Origin: Chromobotia macracanthus
Lineage: Eukaryota; Chordata; Actinopteri; Cypriniformes; Botiidae
Reading direction: 5' to 3'
DNA length: 64,000 nucleotides
Assembly (NCBI GenBank): GCA_036877525.1
Contig: JAZGTH010000074.1
Location: 5,233,501-5,297,500, forward strand
A program made the translations under genes and the position numbers. Of this stretch, positions 1-12,229 are shown in pieces. Each line of letters starts with the position of its first letter. Within the stretch, counting starts at the first letter, position 1. The notes beneath the pieces were generated by a model. That model was not told the origin of the DNA and did not search any database. It saw only the letters and a program-made list of their open reading frames with translations.

Positions 1-258
1 TCATGTTTATTTTAAAATATACTGATATACCATTTGCACAAATACTTTGACATTTTTTTGACAAAAACATTTTTGTTACCCTGATCTAAGCTCTTACATT
101 TTTTGCAGTTCTAGGAGTCCTTTCTTCATCTCACTTTCAAGTTTCTTACACTCTAAACTCACATTTTACTCCAACATCTTTAATCCTTTTTTATATACCA
201 TCATTATATTATATATATTATATAGTATTCACTTTCTCTGTCCATCTTGACCCTGCAG
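1..258 (+). other. Probable 5' intron end or upstream sequence of ciart
   Basis: This stretch is AT-rich and has no supported coding sequence. It ends in a pyrimidine-containing tract and CTGCAG at 253-258, a good 3' splice site, two bases before the ciart start codon. I infer that a non-coding first exon and the ciart promoter lie to the left of the window. Confidence 0.5.
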
Positions 259-260
259 CC

Positions 261-3200
261 ATGCAGTCCACAGGAAGAGCCTCTTCTCAGCCGTCACAGG
301 ATTCACTGAGCTCCAGTGATAGCTTCCTGTTTAGTGATGATGATCCAGACGTCTTCCTGTTGGAAGACAGGGACGGGTCGCATGGAGCCCAATCGGCTCA
401 GTCCAGTCGCTCTAACAGAAGTGTTTACAGTGTTGACGGAGAGGCCGCTCGTCCTGGCTCTCAGTGGGCATGTGATGGGTTCGGTGAATCCAGTGACCCT
501 AAGAGGTCAGAACTGGAGAAAGCCAGTGGAGGGACAGAAGGAGACATGCTATTTGCACAGAAGGTGGGAATTTGTCCACTTGAATGTTCGGAAACTATAA
601 TAATTCTTACTCTCTTAGAGGGACACTACATTTAATGTTTTATGCCCAAACATTCAAGTTTCAAACATGAAACTTGAATCACAAATCATTAGCCATGACA
701 TCTGCATATAAAACAAGAGCAGATTATGAACTAAAACTGCTAGTCAATAGGTGTGAAAACAAGTCAAGATGCACACCTTTTTATGATTATATCAGCAAGT
801 TATTCTCTGCAGTTGTAGAAGTCAGTTGTCATTTCTTAAATAACCAAACTCTGTGTGCACAGAATTGATTTACACATTCAGATTTAGAATGACAACCATT
901 TGGCAGCAGTGTGCATGTGCAGCCTCGGCGTGATATTGGGTTTCTCTTTCTCTCTCAGTGTTTAGAGCTACAGGGCTTTGTGAGGCCTCTGCTGGAGCTT
1001 CTCAACGGCCTGAAGAAAGGACGATTTGACAAAGGTGAGACAACAGCAAACTATGTGTGTTCAACCTAAAACATTACTGTTTTGTTTCATAATGAGTTTT
1101 TTTGTGGATCTGTAAGTTTCTCTTATGTAGGTGCAGCCCAAAACCTTTTATATTAAAACTAAATCAATTTCCTTTCAGATTTCTACTGTTACCCATTTTA
1201 TGAAACAAGTCAAAAATTCAGATTGTGCAGGAAGGGTTGTAATCTGATGAATGCACCATTTCTCATGAAGAACTGAGATTTTATCTGCACTTTTGCTGCT
1301 CTTGATTGGCAGGTCTGAGCAGTTTTCAGCAGAGTGTTGCAATGGACAGAATTCAAAGGATTGTAGGAGTCCTGCAGAAACCACATATTGGGTAAGAGAA
1401 TGTGTATGCCAATGTCAAGTGTAAAATTCCCTAAAATGTTATCCAGACATTGAAGGCTAAGCAAAAAGGTTGATTTGCATTATTATAGAATGTTCTGATC
1501 TTTTTGCTTGTATCAGTATTTATAAGATTATAAATATATATGTGTATATATTTATATTTATATTTATAAAAGTATATATAAATAAATATGTGTTCACTCT
1601 TATATATGAGTGAACACATTCAGGTCACAAATTATAGGTTTTATTTCATTATTTATGTGTTATACACATGTCCTCCCTAAATTTTCAATATGGTTGTAAG
1701 TTCTTATGCTAATGAATGTATAAATATATTATATAATGTGTAATATATTATTTAAACAGTGAAGTTCTTATATATCAGAGGTTGATATGTCAAATATCCC
1801 TTATTACGCTGATCAAATGTTTTACCACTGGATTACTGTTGTAAGAATCTCATAATTACCACATTTTGTGATTTTTGGGGTGAAATTTGACCTGGACCTG
1901 TTTGATATGATTAAACTACATCCTTATGGATTATTACTGGAAACCAGTTCAAGTTACAATGTGTAAATAAATGGAAAGCACGGTTTTAAAGTTTACACAT
2001 TGTGACTTGGCTGTAAGGTTAATGCGAAGAGACTGTCACAGCTTCTAAATCATTGTTGATTGCTCACATCTTTGTCATGCTCTCATTGCAAACCTAATTG
2101 CACATTGTTAATAGAGACAGAATTATCTCCACTCGACTCACACACAAGCCAATCAGACGAGAGAGGGCAAAGGATCAGAATGCAAGGTCATCCGCTGGTC
2201 GGAGTTGAGCCTTTTATGGGTGCATGTTGCTCCCATTTTTGATTTTCTAACCTAAATAGTAGAAATAGCTTTATAAACTGCATTTATTATTTTAATTCAG
2301 TCAGAAAAAAATTATTTTAAAGACTATTATTTCCCTTTCATTTTAACACTTATTTCATGTGTCTTATGGGTAATTTTAATGGTGTTTTTTTATTAACTGG
2401 ATATGATCCAATGGGAGAAGCAGATCCTCTGAATTAATGTACACCAAATGAGTGAAAGTTCAAATAAGCATGATGGCTCATATTAGCTTTAGTGGTTTTT
2501 AAAAACTGACTTCTGTATTATCTTGAACAGATGTACAGTGTTAAAGCCACATATTTCAGAGTCATTGCGTTACATAATCAAATATCTGCAAACGAATGAT
2601 GTTAGACCAATTAAACATTACTGCAATAATGGTGCATCATCATTTACCAACTGATCTAAAGGTCTTTTTCATTGATGAATAAAGTACATTTGCCCTCAAA
2701 TTCACACAGGTGTCCTAGCAGAATTACCACAGGTGTAGTTCATCATATTACATATGAACATGTTTCAGTAGTGTCTGTCAGCCAGAAAATGTCCAAATAC
2801 CTTTTGAATTCATTTAAAACTATCAGAATGTGTTTATATAATTTTATGTCAATCTATTTACTTCAGTCAGTAATTGTATTATATTGTGTATATTATATGC
2901 AACATGCTATTGTGCTTGTTTAAAATAACAAGCACAATGTCTTGTTTTCTTTGCCCTTGTTTTTCTGCAGGGAGAAGTACTTGCCCACTTTACTGCAGAT
3001 AGAGGTGATGTTAAAGCTTTGGTTCCCTCAAGTGACTCCTCAGTTTTCTGTGACACCAAACCCTGGTGACCTTTCACCTCAGAATATTTCCATCCAGAGC
3101 AACAGCGGCAATATCACCCCCCCACACAAGCACAAAGACCAGCTACACATTCCAGTCAAGGTTAGTATAGCTAGAGTACACCAAGAAACACCCAACTTTG

Positions 3201-3955
3201 TTTGTAGTAGCCTCATTACACACTTATATGGACGTTTATATTTTTGCACATGTGGCAGACGGTTTTATCCTAAGTGACCTACAGGTCATTCAGTATATAC
3301 ATTGTATCCATTTGTGTGTTCCCTGGGTATTTAACTGCACTGTTATCGCCATGCTCTGTCAGCAACCCTGCAGCTTCATTTTGATTTTATAGGCATTAAA
3401 GCTACTTTTTTCTCTTGGCTCTTGCAGAAGAGAAGGTTGAGCTGGTCAGACACAGACTCCCTGTCCTCTTCATCTCCTGTGGTGTGTAAGCGGTCCAGAG
3501 TCAAAGGCCGTGAAGAGCAACATCAGTGGCCATATGTTGATGGAGGGGAGGGCTCTTCAGGGGCCCCTCCCTCTTCATCACACATGAACCAGTCAGAAAA
3601 GAGAGCAGGTGAAACATCAGAGCACAAGGTCATCCGGTGGTCAGGTTCCAATCTGACATGGGTGCACGTCGCTCCCATCTTCTCGCCTAAATCCGGACCC
3701 TCTCACAAAGGTGGAGTGCCTAGAGAGAGAGGGAGAAGCTACGTCCTTCTTCCAGTCTCCCCCCTTACCAGCAGGAGCAGCCCAGCCATGCAGGACAGCT
3801 CAGTTTCCTCCACAACACCTTTTTCAGAGCCAGCTGGCAGCCAATGCCTGCCTGTCACATCGGGGACTGTGAGTGCTTTGCAGGGGTGTGTTCAGAGCCC
3901 ACCAATCACAGTGAAGTCTTCATGTCTGGTACGGCAAAGCCCTTTACAAACCTGA
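261..3955 (+). CDS. ciart: Circadian associated repressor of transcription (CIART/CHRONO)
   Basis: Coding exons are 261-563, 959-1034, 1313-1391, 2971-3160 and 3428-3955. All junctions are GT-AG and in phase, giving 391 aa; human CIART is 385 aa. CIART is a nuclear repressor of the circadian clock that binds BMAL1 and counteracts CLOCK-BMAL1 activation at E-boxes (established for the family). The identifying core is residues 98-180, containing FAQK, LELQGF..PLLELLNGLK, GLSSFQQSVAMDRIQRIVGV, EKYLPTLLQIE and LKLWFPQ, which matches the mammalian core closely. The N-terminus is serine- and acid-rich (SLSSSDSFLFSDDDPDVF). The C-terminal exon has a basic K-R-R-L-S-W start and a conserved NLTWVH block. 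The start at 261 is the first ATG after the splice acceptor. Fish may have a and b paralogues, and I cannot say which this is. Intron 3 holds a copy of part of the last exon. Confidence 0.92.
1589..1618. repeat. Perfect short inverted repeat
   Basis: Arms of 12 bases (ATGTGTTCACTC and its exact complement GAGTGAACACAT) flank an 8-base AT spacer. It lies in ciart intron 3, just after a low-complexity AT tract at about 1525-1588. A DNA or RNA hairpin is possible; no function is evident. Confidence 0.75.
2115..2255 (+). pseudogene. Partial duplicate of the ciart last exon, inside ciart intron 3
   Basis: Bases 2128-2258 align with 3575-3692 of the last ciart exon. In the frame of codon 2184-2186 the copy reads K-V-I-R-W-S, five residues, then W-V-H-V-A-P-I-F, and stops at TAA 2253-2255. 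The real exon reads the same two blocks separated by G-S-N-L-T. Over 19 aligned codons, 15 encode the same residue; seven of those differ only synonymously, and the four replacement codons are clustered. Upstream, N-Q-T-R-E...S-E-C aligns with N-Q-S-E-K...S-E-H. The frame is open only from 2115, after a TAG at 2112-2114. The AG at 2119-2120 is a poor acceptor without a clear pyrimidine tract. It may be a fossil of a local duplication or an alternative 3' terminal exon. Confidence 0.7.
2909..2938. repeat. Perfect short inverted repeat near the ciart exon 4 acceptor
   Basis: Twelve-base arms (ATTGTGCTTGTT and AACAAGCACAAT) surround a 6-base spacer and end 32 bases before the exon at 2971. In the pre-mRNA this could place a hairpin close to the branch-point region. 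That role is inference. Confidence 0.75.
3262..3375 (+). repeat. Interspersed teleost repeat in ciart intron 4
   Basis: The stretch beginning GACGGTTTTATCCTAAGTGA and running through TGTGTTCCCTGGGTATTTAA resembles a very common fish repeat (cagacgcttttatccaaagcgac... ...tgtgttccctgggaatcgaaccc). A more decayed relative is at 21130-21260. The family was recognised from memory, not by search. Confidence 0.55.
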
Positions 3956-6183
3956 TGCAGAAAAATCCAAGCACAATCAGCAGAGAGACTTCTCCTGTGA
4001 AGAAAAATACACAAGACTTATGGGTGTTAAGATGTTTAAAGGTTTTGTCCATTACGGTAATTGATAAAACAGTATTTCTAAAGAACCTTGGAGAAGTTTA
4101 AACTCAACTCAAGACTTGAATTTTCAATTAGATTAAATATTAGCTGGTTTGAAGTGGAATTGAGAATTTCTGAATTAAAGGTAAAGTGTGTAATTCTGCA
4201 CAGCAAACATCACCACATGGAATTGAGGGAAGAAGATGGTAATTTAAATCCACAAAATTACACACTTCACCTTTAGGATAATGTGATATCACTTGTATTT
4301 GTGCAGTGGCTTCAGGAGAGTGTTTAAATCTGAGGGGGATTCATAGTCATCCACTTTGCTACAATTCCAAAATAAGGTCAGATTAAGACCAGAAGGCAAT
4401 AATTTTAATGATATGTCTACACAAGGTCAAACCATTAGAAGGATCTGTCATTTATTTTATATCATAAATGAGAAGGCTGAGAAAGCTGGGATTTGGTATT
4501 TATTTATTTATTTATTTAAAAATTTGGTGCCAGTAAGACAGCACAGTTTTGGCATAATGGACCCTTTTCAGGTCTCTGAGGGGAAATCATGTAGCAGCAA
4601 TATAACTGATTTTACGAGTCAGTCGTAACAAAGAATGTTACTGTGTTTGTTACTGTATTTTATAAAGGCAATTACTTTTTGCTATCCCAGTGGGACTTTT
4701 TTGTGCTTACAGTGGTGCAATTTGAAATGTGAAATGAAACCACTTTATATATTTGCTAAGACTCTACTATACAAATTGTTAATGTGGCTCAATGATAGAA
4801 GTTAGATACAGTCATTGGCATATTTCATGATTCTTAGCCGGAACTAAAGCAGGAAGTGCTGTAATAACCAGGTTGAAAGAAGAAAAATGTACAGTTTAAG
4901 TCTGCTTTATTCAGAGAATATAGGCCTACTTTGTGTGTGTACGGTGCTGATTGTCTACTGAAAAGACTGCTTAGTTTGGAAGCAAACTCCTCTGAGCTTT
5001 ACTGAAAACAGGAGGTGAAATTAGGTGTTTGGATGGGGCTGTTGAGCGATACTAGACATCTGATTAAATAAAGGTCGATAGAAGGATGAAAGTCACCATT
5101 GTAAACAGTTTTAATATGCCAATCCGAGGAGTCTTTATTTTTTTGATTGAGTTTATTTGTATATATATTTATTCATATAGCAGCTGAGTTTATAGTAGCT
5201 TGGCCTGCCATGGACTCTTTTAGTTGACTGGAGTTGCTCTGTTAGAGGCTTTTTAATATCTATATTATTAAAAATAATTGTAAAATGAAGGAAATTTCTA
5301 ATTGGAAACCCTGTGCCTTTTTTCCAAAACAGGATGTGTGTCAGTTTTAACCAATTGGTACAAAACAGAAATTTCAAAACTTTTCAACAAATTTGTTTAT
5401 GAGAATAATGCGTGCTTGTGAACAAATGAGAAATACATATAGTAACCAATGACCACTAACAACATGAGGAGTCACAGTAACTGGTGTGACCAGTAATAAA
5501 TAACAGTGTGAATTGGTAGTCATAGCAACATTTGAAGTGACACTGTATTTTGATCAATCACTGCAGGCAGTTGTGATGCCCCTGGGATCCACCAAAAGTT
5601 GTGGTTTGTTTTATGTGTATTTATGAGTTTAATGAATTACTGTATTGAAATGCATTTATGCATTAATGGAATAAGAAACTGTATTTGGGTGGATGTAAAT
5701 GGTAATAAGGAACAAAAAATTACACCAACTTCACATGCTGCTAAGTTGCTGATTAAAAAAAGACATTTTATTTGCTTAGAATCCAGTTGCTTGCCCCTAG
5801 CAATAGAAATTCTTGCCATGCTACACACCATAACTAAATATTTATTACGTGTATTTGACTTTTTTACATAATGATTTTGTAGAAATCAGTTGCACTTATT
5901 TTTTATTTTGAAATTGTCAAATTTTATACTGTGTAGACCAAGAGGATTGATCATAGTGTGTCTTGTTTGTTTAAACTCTTTTATATAACTGTAATCAAAT
6001 TCTGCCTAAACTGTCTTTTATATAACTAATCTAATTCTGCCTACTTAAGAAAAATCTCTTTCTACTGTCTGCTCTTCTTTCCAGTCACTTTCTCAGTCCC
6101 TTGTTTTTCTCTTCTATATGTCACTCTCTTTCTCTCTGCTGTTTTGCAGCAACAATAACAGACCCTTTAAATAAACAATACAT
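3956..6183 (+). other. ciart 3' UTR and downstream DNA
   Basis: No coding sequence is supported here. Candidate polyadenylation signals AATAAA occur at 5067-5072 and 6170-6175. I cannot tell which is used, or whether the 3' UTR ends earlier. The stretch includes a short inverted-repeat element at 4176-4275 and a (TTTA)n tract near 4498-4520. Confidence 0.4.
4176..4275. mobile_element. Short MITE-like element with ~20-bp terminal inverted repeats
   Basis: The left end TAAAGGTAAAGTGTGTAATT and the right end AATTACACACTTCACCTTTA are inverse complements with one mismatch, separated by about 60 bases with no coding capacity. A TA at each edge is compatible with a TA target-site duplication, as in Tc1/mariner or Harbinger MITEs, but two bases is weak evidence. 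It probably lies in the ciart 3' UTR. Confidence 0.65.
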
Positions 6184-6690
6184 TTCAAAGGTAGCATTAG
6201 ACTATATCTTGATATTAGTTTTGTGTGTGTCGACTGGTGTATGTGATTTATGAGGACACAAATGTGTAATGTACAATGATGTAACAGTTTATAGGGGCAC
6301 TTCCTGTGTCCTTATGAGCCAAAAGGGTTAAAAAAAAAGGCCAAGTTTTGGTGTGAGAGTTAGGTTTAGGGATGAGGTTGGGGAGGGGACAGAAAATGTG
6401 ATTCACTCAGTATAAAAATCATTATACCTATAGAGATTCCACGTAAACCATGTGTGTGTGTTTGTACTTGTACATCTATCTTTGTGTGAACCAATGTGAC
6501 CAGTTAGACCATCGGAGTGAGAACATTTTGTCCAGTCCTCCATTTCTGACACCCCTTTAAAGGGCTGTTTGAGGGTTAAGACTTTGTTTTAGTGTAAGGG
6601 TTTGAATTTAGGCTTAGGTGGTTAGTTGGGGTGATTAAGGTTAGTGTAAGGGGCTAGAGATTGTTAATGTCCTCACAAAGACAGCAAATG
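6184..6690. repeat. Diverged interspersed repeats with GTGTGTG ends and TTAGGG-like cores
   Basis: Two similar modules follow one another (about 6190-6465 and 6480-6690). Each has a 'gaggacacaaatgtg' or 'cctcacaaagacagcaaatgtg' edge, a centre rich in TTAGG words and a GT-rich end. They resemble the fish repeat whose consensus carries 'gtataaaaaccattacgcctatggagagtcc', seen here as 'agtataaaaatcattataccta'. Another diverged relative lies at about 11165-11370. Confidence 0.5.
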
Positions 6691-6767
6691 TGTGTGTGTT
6701 ATATGCGTGTACTCACATTTGTGTGTGGTATGGAGTATGAGTGTATCAGAGATTCTGGGTAGGTTCA

Positions 6768-7400
6768 GTTCTATAGTGAGGCAGAGCTCAATACTGAATC
6801 GGAGATATAAGGAAGCAGTGCTCTATACTGGATCAGAGTTATGGGGGGAAGAGCTCTATACTGAATCAGAGTTATGGGGGAAGAGCTCTATACTGAATCA
6901 GTGTTATGGGGAAGAGCTCTATACTGAATCAGTGTTATGGGGAAGAGCTCTATACTGAATCAGAGTTATGGGGAAGAGCTCTATACTGAATCAGTGTTAT
7001 GGGGAAGAGCTCTATACTGAATCAGAGTTATGGGGAAGAGCTCTATACTGAATCAGAGTTATGGGGGAAGAGCTCTATACTGAATCAGAGTTATGGGGAA
7101 GAGCTCTATACTGAATCAGAGTTATGGGGGGAAGAGCTCTATACTGAATCAGTGTTATGGGGGAAGAGCTCTATACTGAATCAGAGTTTGGGGAAAAGTT
7201 TTTTTTTTTTTTTTTTTTTTTTTTTGTTTTTTTTTTTACTGAATCGGGGGAAGAGCTCTATACTGAATCAGAGTTATGGGGGAAGAGCTCTATACTGAAT
7301 CAGAGTTATGGGGAAGAGCTCTATACTGAATCTGAGTTAGAGGGAAGCAGAGCTCTATACTGCAGCAGCACTATAGTGAGGTAGAGCTCTTATTGAAGCA
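6768..7400 (+). repeat. Minisatellite, ~31-33 bp unit with SacI-like GAGCTC core
   Basis: The unit is roughly GAAGAGCTCTATACTGAATC plus AGAGTTATGGGG. Fourteen clear copies and about four decayed edge copies are present. Copies vary mainly at AGAG/AGTG and in G-run length (4-6 G), which shifts the reading frame and makes runs of spurious repeat peptides such as LYTESELWG. One copy near 7195-7250 is replaced by a long T tract (7199-7238, with one G). Both array edges carry a TATAGTGAGG(C/T)AGAGCTC variant, so the array seems to have grown from the middle. Confidence 0.95.
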
Positions 7401-9140
7401 GCACTCCAGTGCGGCAGCTGGGGCTCTGCAGGGGGTGCAGGTTTAGAACATTGAAATTTTGGAGAGAGCTCTATGATGGCTATAGGAAGAGAAAGAAACA
7501 GTACTGTAACGGGCAGACTTGACTGTTTTAATCTGTCATGGATTGAGTTGGATTTAACCTCATCCCAGCTGCTCCACATGACTTGTGGAGTCTACTGGGT
7601 GTGTGTGTGGGGGTATGTGGGAGTAAATGAGCTGTGTGTTTGTTTTGTTTGTACCAATGCCTTTAGGGTGGTTTGGTCTGTAAATTAACACTCTGCATTC
7701 TCCATTGCATTTTTTATTCAGCCAAACAATACACTGACATATTTGGTTTTTATCAGGTTCCTTCCTTTCTTTTTTTGTGAAAGAATTTAAAATTCATTCA
7801 TAACTGTAATAAAATCTGAATCTCTATACTGAGCCTTCATATAAATTTTTTGCACAACTTTCCCTGTAGCCATGGTAACTACAGAAGAGACAGATTTTTT
7901 TCCCTGTTTTATTAATAATCACGATCACTGGTTTGTCCATCATGTGACAAATGTTCAGGTACTTCAGAAGCTGCATGCACACTCAGAAGTGTGCAGGTGT
8001 AGGGTACAAGTAACAATTACAAGTACAATGTTTTTACTAAAACTGTTACTTTTTGTTGTTTGTTTTGTAAATCAATTTTGTGAGGTTTTCTTTTATCTAA
8101 ATTTCAACACACGGTTAAGAATTACTAGTTTAGGTTTGTTAACCCACCAGACCCATGTAATCTTGGTGCTGTGGTGTTTACTTGCACACAAAAAAATCTA
8201 TTCAGACACACAATAAAACAGGCAAACATACAATACCACATGATTAACTAACCAGGTTTTGTTTATTTGAATCATCACTAATCTCCTAAATAGAAATGGT
8301 GTGCTTCTGCTTACACACACACACACACAGACTGCACATTTACAAATACATGCTTTCACTGTAACAAAAATTAACACAATAACAAAAAATGCATTCCTGC
8401 TTTACCCACTATTATGAAAACACAGACAAATGTTTCCAATCAGCAATAAAGCTACAAACACACACCCTCTTTGACACACACCCACATTCACACACACACC
8501 TCCCCCCTTGTATCCAAGCAGTTTTAGGCAGAGAGCAGCCCATACTCCCCCAAACCCCGTACTACTGCCACACCACCTCCCTCTGCCCCCTCTGCAACCC
8601 TCCCTCCATCTGCCCCTTCTTCTCTCTATTGGAGGACAGAAACCAGGGGCAAAAGCAAAGGAAGGGAGTGCAGAATGTATTGCCTCTGTGTCCTGTGTGA
8701 ACAAATTTGTGTAGGACATTTAAGGAGAGAGAAGGTAAAGGTGATGTTATTTTGGAACGCTGGAATGATGAAGCTTTGTGAAATTCCTAAACAAATTTCT
8801 GCACCTGCAACCAGGAATATATCTGTGTACATGTATATATTTTTTACTGTAAGTTTTATATATGTGATATAAGTAATATCTAAATTAAAAGTAATATTTA
8901 TTCTCAGATTTATATTGTATTTTAAATTAAAACATTAAAAACACAAATTAAAACATTTGTTTTCATTCTTATTAAAAAAATGCCCTTATCTAAAAATATA
9001 ACTCATGTATGAAAGCAAAGTACATGTAGGCTATAAACAATTTTAAACCCCAATTCAAGAAAACATTTATTTTTTTAATTCGTTTTTTAAATAAGATTTT
9101 TATGAAAGTGTGGATGTGTGTTTTATCACAGCAATGACTA
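7401..9140. other. Intergenic DNA with no supported gene
   Basis: I see no convincing exon on either strand. The stretch contains (CA)n at about 8312-8329 and 8459-8500, a C-rich/pyrimidine-rich segment at 8500-8640 and AT-rich DNA at 8820-9100. Confidence 0.6.
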
Positions 9141-9149
9141 GAAGTGCTA

Positions 9150-9320
9150 GAAGTCCACAATATGTCTGGAGGAGAAAGCGTCGGAGGAAGGCGGAGCGGA
9201 TGACGTGCTTACTCACTGTCGTCTGTGTCTCTCTCCCCCTGCTGTGTTCATTCAAAGCGCTCCATTAGTACTCACGCGAACTGCGCGCACACGCACGCAC
9301 GCACGCACTCTGCAATACTG
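9150..9320. promoter_or_regulatory. GC-rich, CpG-containing patch, possible promoter
   Basis: Unlike the AT-rich surroundings, this patch is rich in CpG (for example GCGTCGGAGGAAGGCGGAGC, CACGCGAACTGCGCGC, (CACG)n). It includes TGACGTGC, close to a CREB/ATF half site. It could be the start of a non-coding or unrecognised transcript on either strand, or a remnant promoter. In mammals MRPS21 lies between CIART and PRPF3, but I found no matching coding exon here. Confidence 0.3.
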
Positions 9321-12229
9321 CTGCGATGCACCAATGCAAATTAAACACACATGCAAACTCACACACTCAAGAGATTCATACACAGTTTATTTAATTAGCA
9401 CAAAGTATACAAACGGAGCAATGTAACGATTAATTGTACGTTAATCTGGCATTGTTATACTCACTGCATTTTCAATTTCATGCAAAAGCACTCACACATG
9501 TAAATGCTTTCATCTTCATTAGAAATATTAATTAATAAAATGATGAAACAAAACTACGAAAGTGTTTTGTTCAGAGATATCAAAGGAAAGTGAATGGTTG
9601 TTGATTGGCAGTATTTTACTGTAATCTGGCACATATTTGGCGTTTGGTTTTAGTGGTTTAGTTTTGCTCCAAGCTGTTGTGTCTTGTACGCGCCTGCTTT
9701 TGAATAACACAAGGCTACGTGCAGTTGACCTCTTTCTCACCTACTGTGGTGAGATTATAATGATGACATGCTAGTAAAACAATAAATAAAATAATATGCC
9801 AATTTTCTCTTATTCATCCAGAGGAATGCAACATGTCACAGATAGTAAAATATTAATTGCATTTTTAGCGGAAATTACTTTTTTATTTCCTGTCAATGCC
9901 CTTTACTCCGTGATATTTTACATAACTTGATTCTTTGAGCTACACAGATCAAGGAGGTGATGATGATACTGTCTGGATTGCTCTGTACTGGCAACAATTG
10001 CCTGCAAGTTATTTTAAATTGAGTGATGACTGTAACACAATTGCCTTTGGCACCCTATTACCAGGGTTTGTAACACATTCAGACAGACAACAGACAGACA
10101 GACAAGGTGTTTTCACTACTCTGTCTGCTCGTCGTTGATGTGCTTCTCTTACAAAGTGTGTGTGTGTGTGTATGTGCATGTGTCAAGACATGCAGTTATT
10201 CTTCCTGTAGGGTTCAGAGTCAGGGTGGACAATGATGCTGATTTAGGGGACAAGCTACTATACTCCTCCAGGCTTCACTGAATTTGGGCCAGAGTGTGTG
10301 TCTCTATTGTGTATTTGGGACAGCAGTCCCCTATGAGTGTATAAATGTGTCTGTGCGTATGTGGTGTCAGTGAGTTAGTATGAACATACCAGTCACCTTA
10401 ACAACAAAAAAAACGAGATAAACTAAGACAGAGAGAGAGTTAAAGAGATAGAATATATATAAATGTTTTTGGCCACTACTATACTATGTCTTATCCGCAT
10501 GCTAAGGGCACACACCTGCAACATCCACAGAAAGCATTTATCATCATCACACACACATTTGCCTTCATATGGGTGAGTCTGAGATGGCATTTATTGTGGT
10601 CATTTACAAAACTGTATAAAATCTAGTAATCCCAGCAGTGTTTGGCTAATAAACCATCAGTCCATATAACCGAGGGTAGACATAAATAGCTGCCAGAGTC
10701 TTCCAGCACAGGGCTGTTCAATGACAGCACACACCAGGAGCTAAACTTTACTTTACTTTAAGATTCCACACGTTTAACAGCTTATTCATTCTAATGCATA
10801 TTAAAGCCATCAGGGTTTTATATAGTGCTGAAGACAGAATGGAAGCATATTATTAATGGATTAAGTTTGTAGCTTGTTATCAACACAAGATAAAGATATG
10901 GGATCACATTAGTGTGAGTGCTATTTAAAATACATACATTTGAGTGATCTGTGATGGTTATGTAATAGAGTGTTATGTCGCCAACATTTATTGACATATG
11001 TACATGATTTAACTCTTGAATGAATAGATATATGTTAATGGATAGAATACATAAATATGCTCTCCTTGTGGGAAAACTAACATAAACATTATATATGCAC
11101 TTCACTACTCAACACCTTATATGGGGAAGGTGGAGATACATAAATGCACAAGTTTGTTTTACCATCATGGTGGGACTTTCCGTTGCCATCTGTTGCCTTT
11201 ATAGTGAGTTAATATGTTCTAACCTCTAACCCTGGCTCTAAATCTAACCCTCACGGAAACCTTTTTGTTTTTCATTTTTAGATTTTCATTAAGACTATGC
11301 TGTGTGTAGAAGCCATTTTCCTCATGGGAGCCATTGGCTGATCCTGACAATGCAGGTAAAACTATCCTTATGGGAATAGTATTGTAATATTGTATTCCAA
11401 AACCAACACTGAGATCTGTTACACTTCAGGGTATTAGCTGTTTCACTGTGTTATGAAGGAATCTGGGATTTAACGACTGGGTATAGAGAGTCCCAGCCAC
11501 AAACCTTCATACAATTTCCGGATTTGTCCTTCCTGACAGTCATTAAGAGCAAAAGAAACCGCAAGAGACTCAATAGCTCAGAAAATTGCTCAGATGCATG
11601 GAAGTGGTGCTAGTGTAAGGGCCCTGCTGTTCTGAAGGTACTTACAAAACACACTGGGGTTGGTGTAATGTTACGAAACATTTCCGCAGTGTGGTAAAGG
11701 GAGGGGAGTCAACGATGGCGGGTGAGGAGCATAAAATCTGGTAGACTGTAGAGTTGCTCCAGGCTCATCACTGCTGTTCATAGTACTACTAGTGCACTCA
11801 CATGACCTACATCAGACAGAGGAGAAAAGAGAGATGGTCTATGTGTGTGTCTATGTGTGTGTGTATGTGTGAGAGAGAGCGGTATGGGGATAATGTGAAG
11901 ATTCCAAAAGATTAACCGCTGGTCAATTTCTATTTTTAGAATTTCTTTTTTTTCTATTTTTCTTTTGTTTTGGTTAAAGATAGAAAATAAGGTGATGAAA
12001 GGCATTTCTGTAGTGCTTTAACATTAATCGTGTTACTTATCTGCCCTCTATGGGACAAAAATTGTAATATTTAATAACGCTTAATTATTTCAGTTGCACT
12101 AAATCTTATTTAGGCATTATAATAGAGGATATTAACAAAGTAATATTGCTAATTTGGTAAAGAAACCCCCAAAAAACATAAAAATTATCAAATCTTTGAA
12201 AACTGTAAAGTGAAGTGTCTTATTTTGTT
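9321..12229. other. Intergenic DNA with no supported gene
   Basis: It holds GT/CA tracts (10158-10172, 11836-11870), a (GACA)n run near 10080-10105 and a diverged interspersed repeat at about 11165-11370. Open frames here are short and unlike known proteins. Confidence 0.6.

Noticed and set aside
2060..2242. 60-codon open frame over the ciart exon copy
   Set aside because: It is in a different frame from the one that matches CIART; the meaningful frame is the one with codon 2184-2186.
6540..6680. Interstitial telomere array
   Set aside because: TTAGG-like words occur, but not as regular TTAGGG tandem units; they belong to a dispersed repeat.
6692..7384. Overlapping open frames encoding repeats such as LYTESELWG
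   Set aside because: They are translations of the minisatellite; unit-length changes shift the frame from copy to copy.
6768..7400. CRISPR-like array
   Set aside because: Units are contiguous with no unique spacers, and the DNA is a vertebrate genome.
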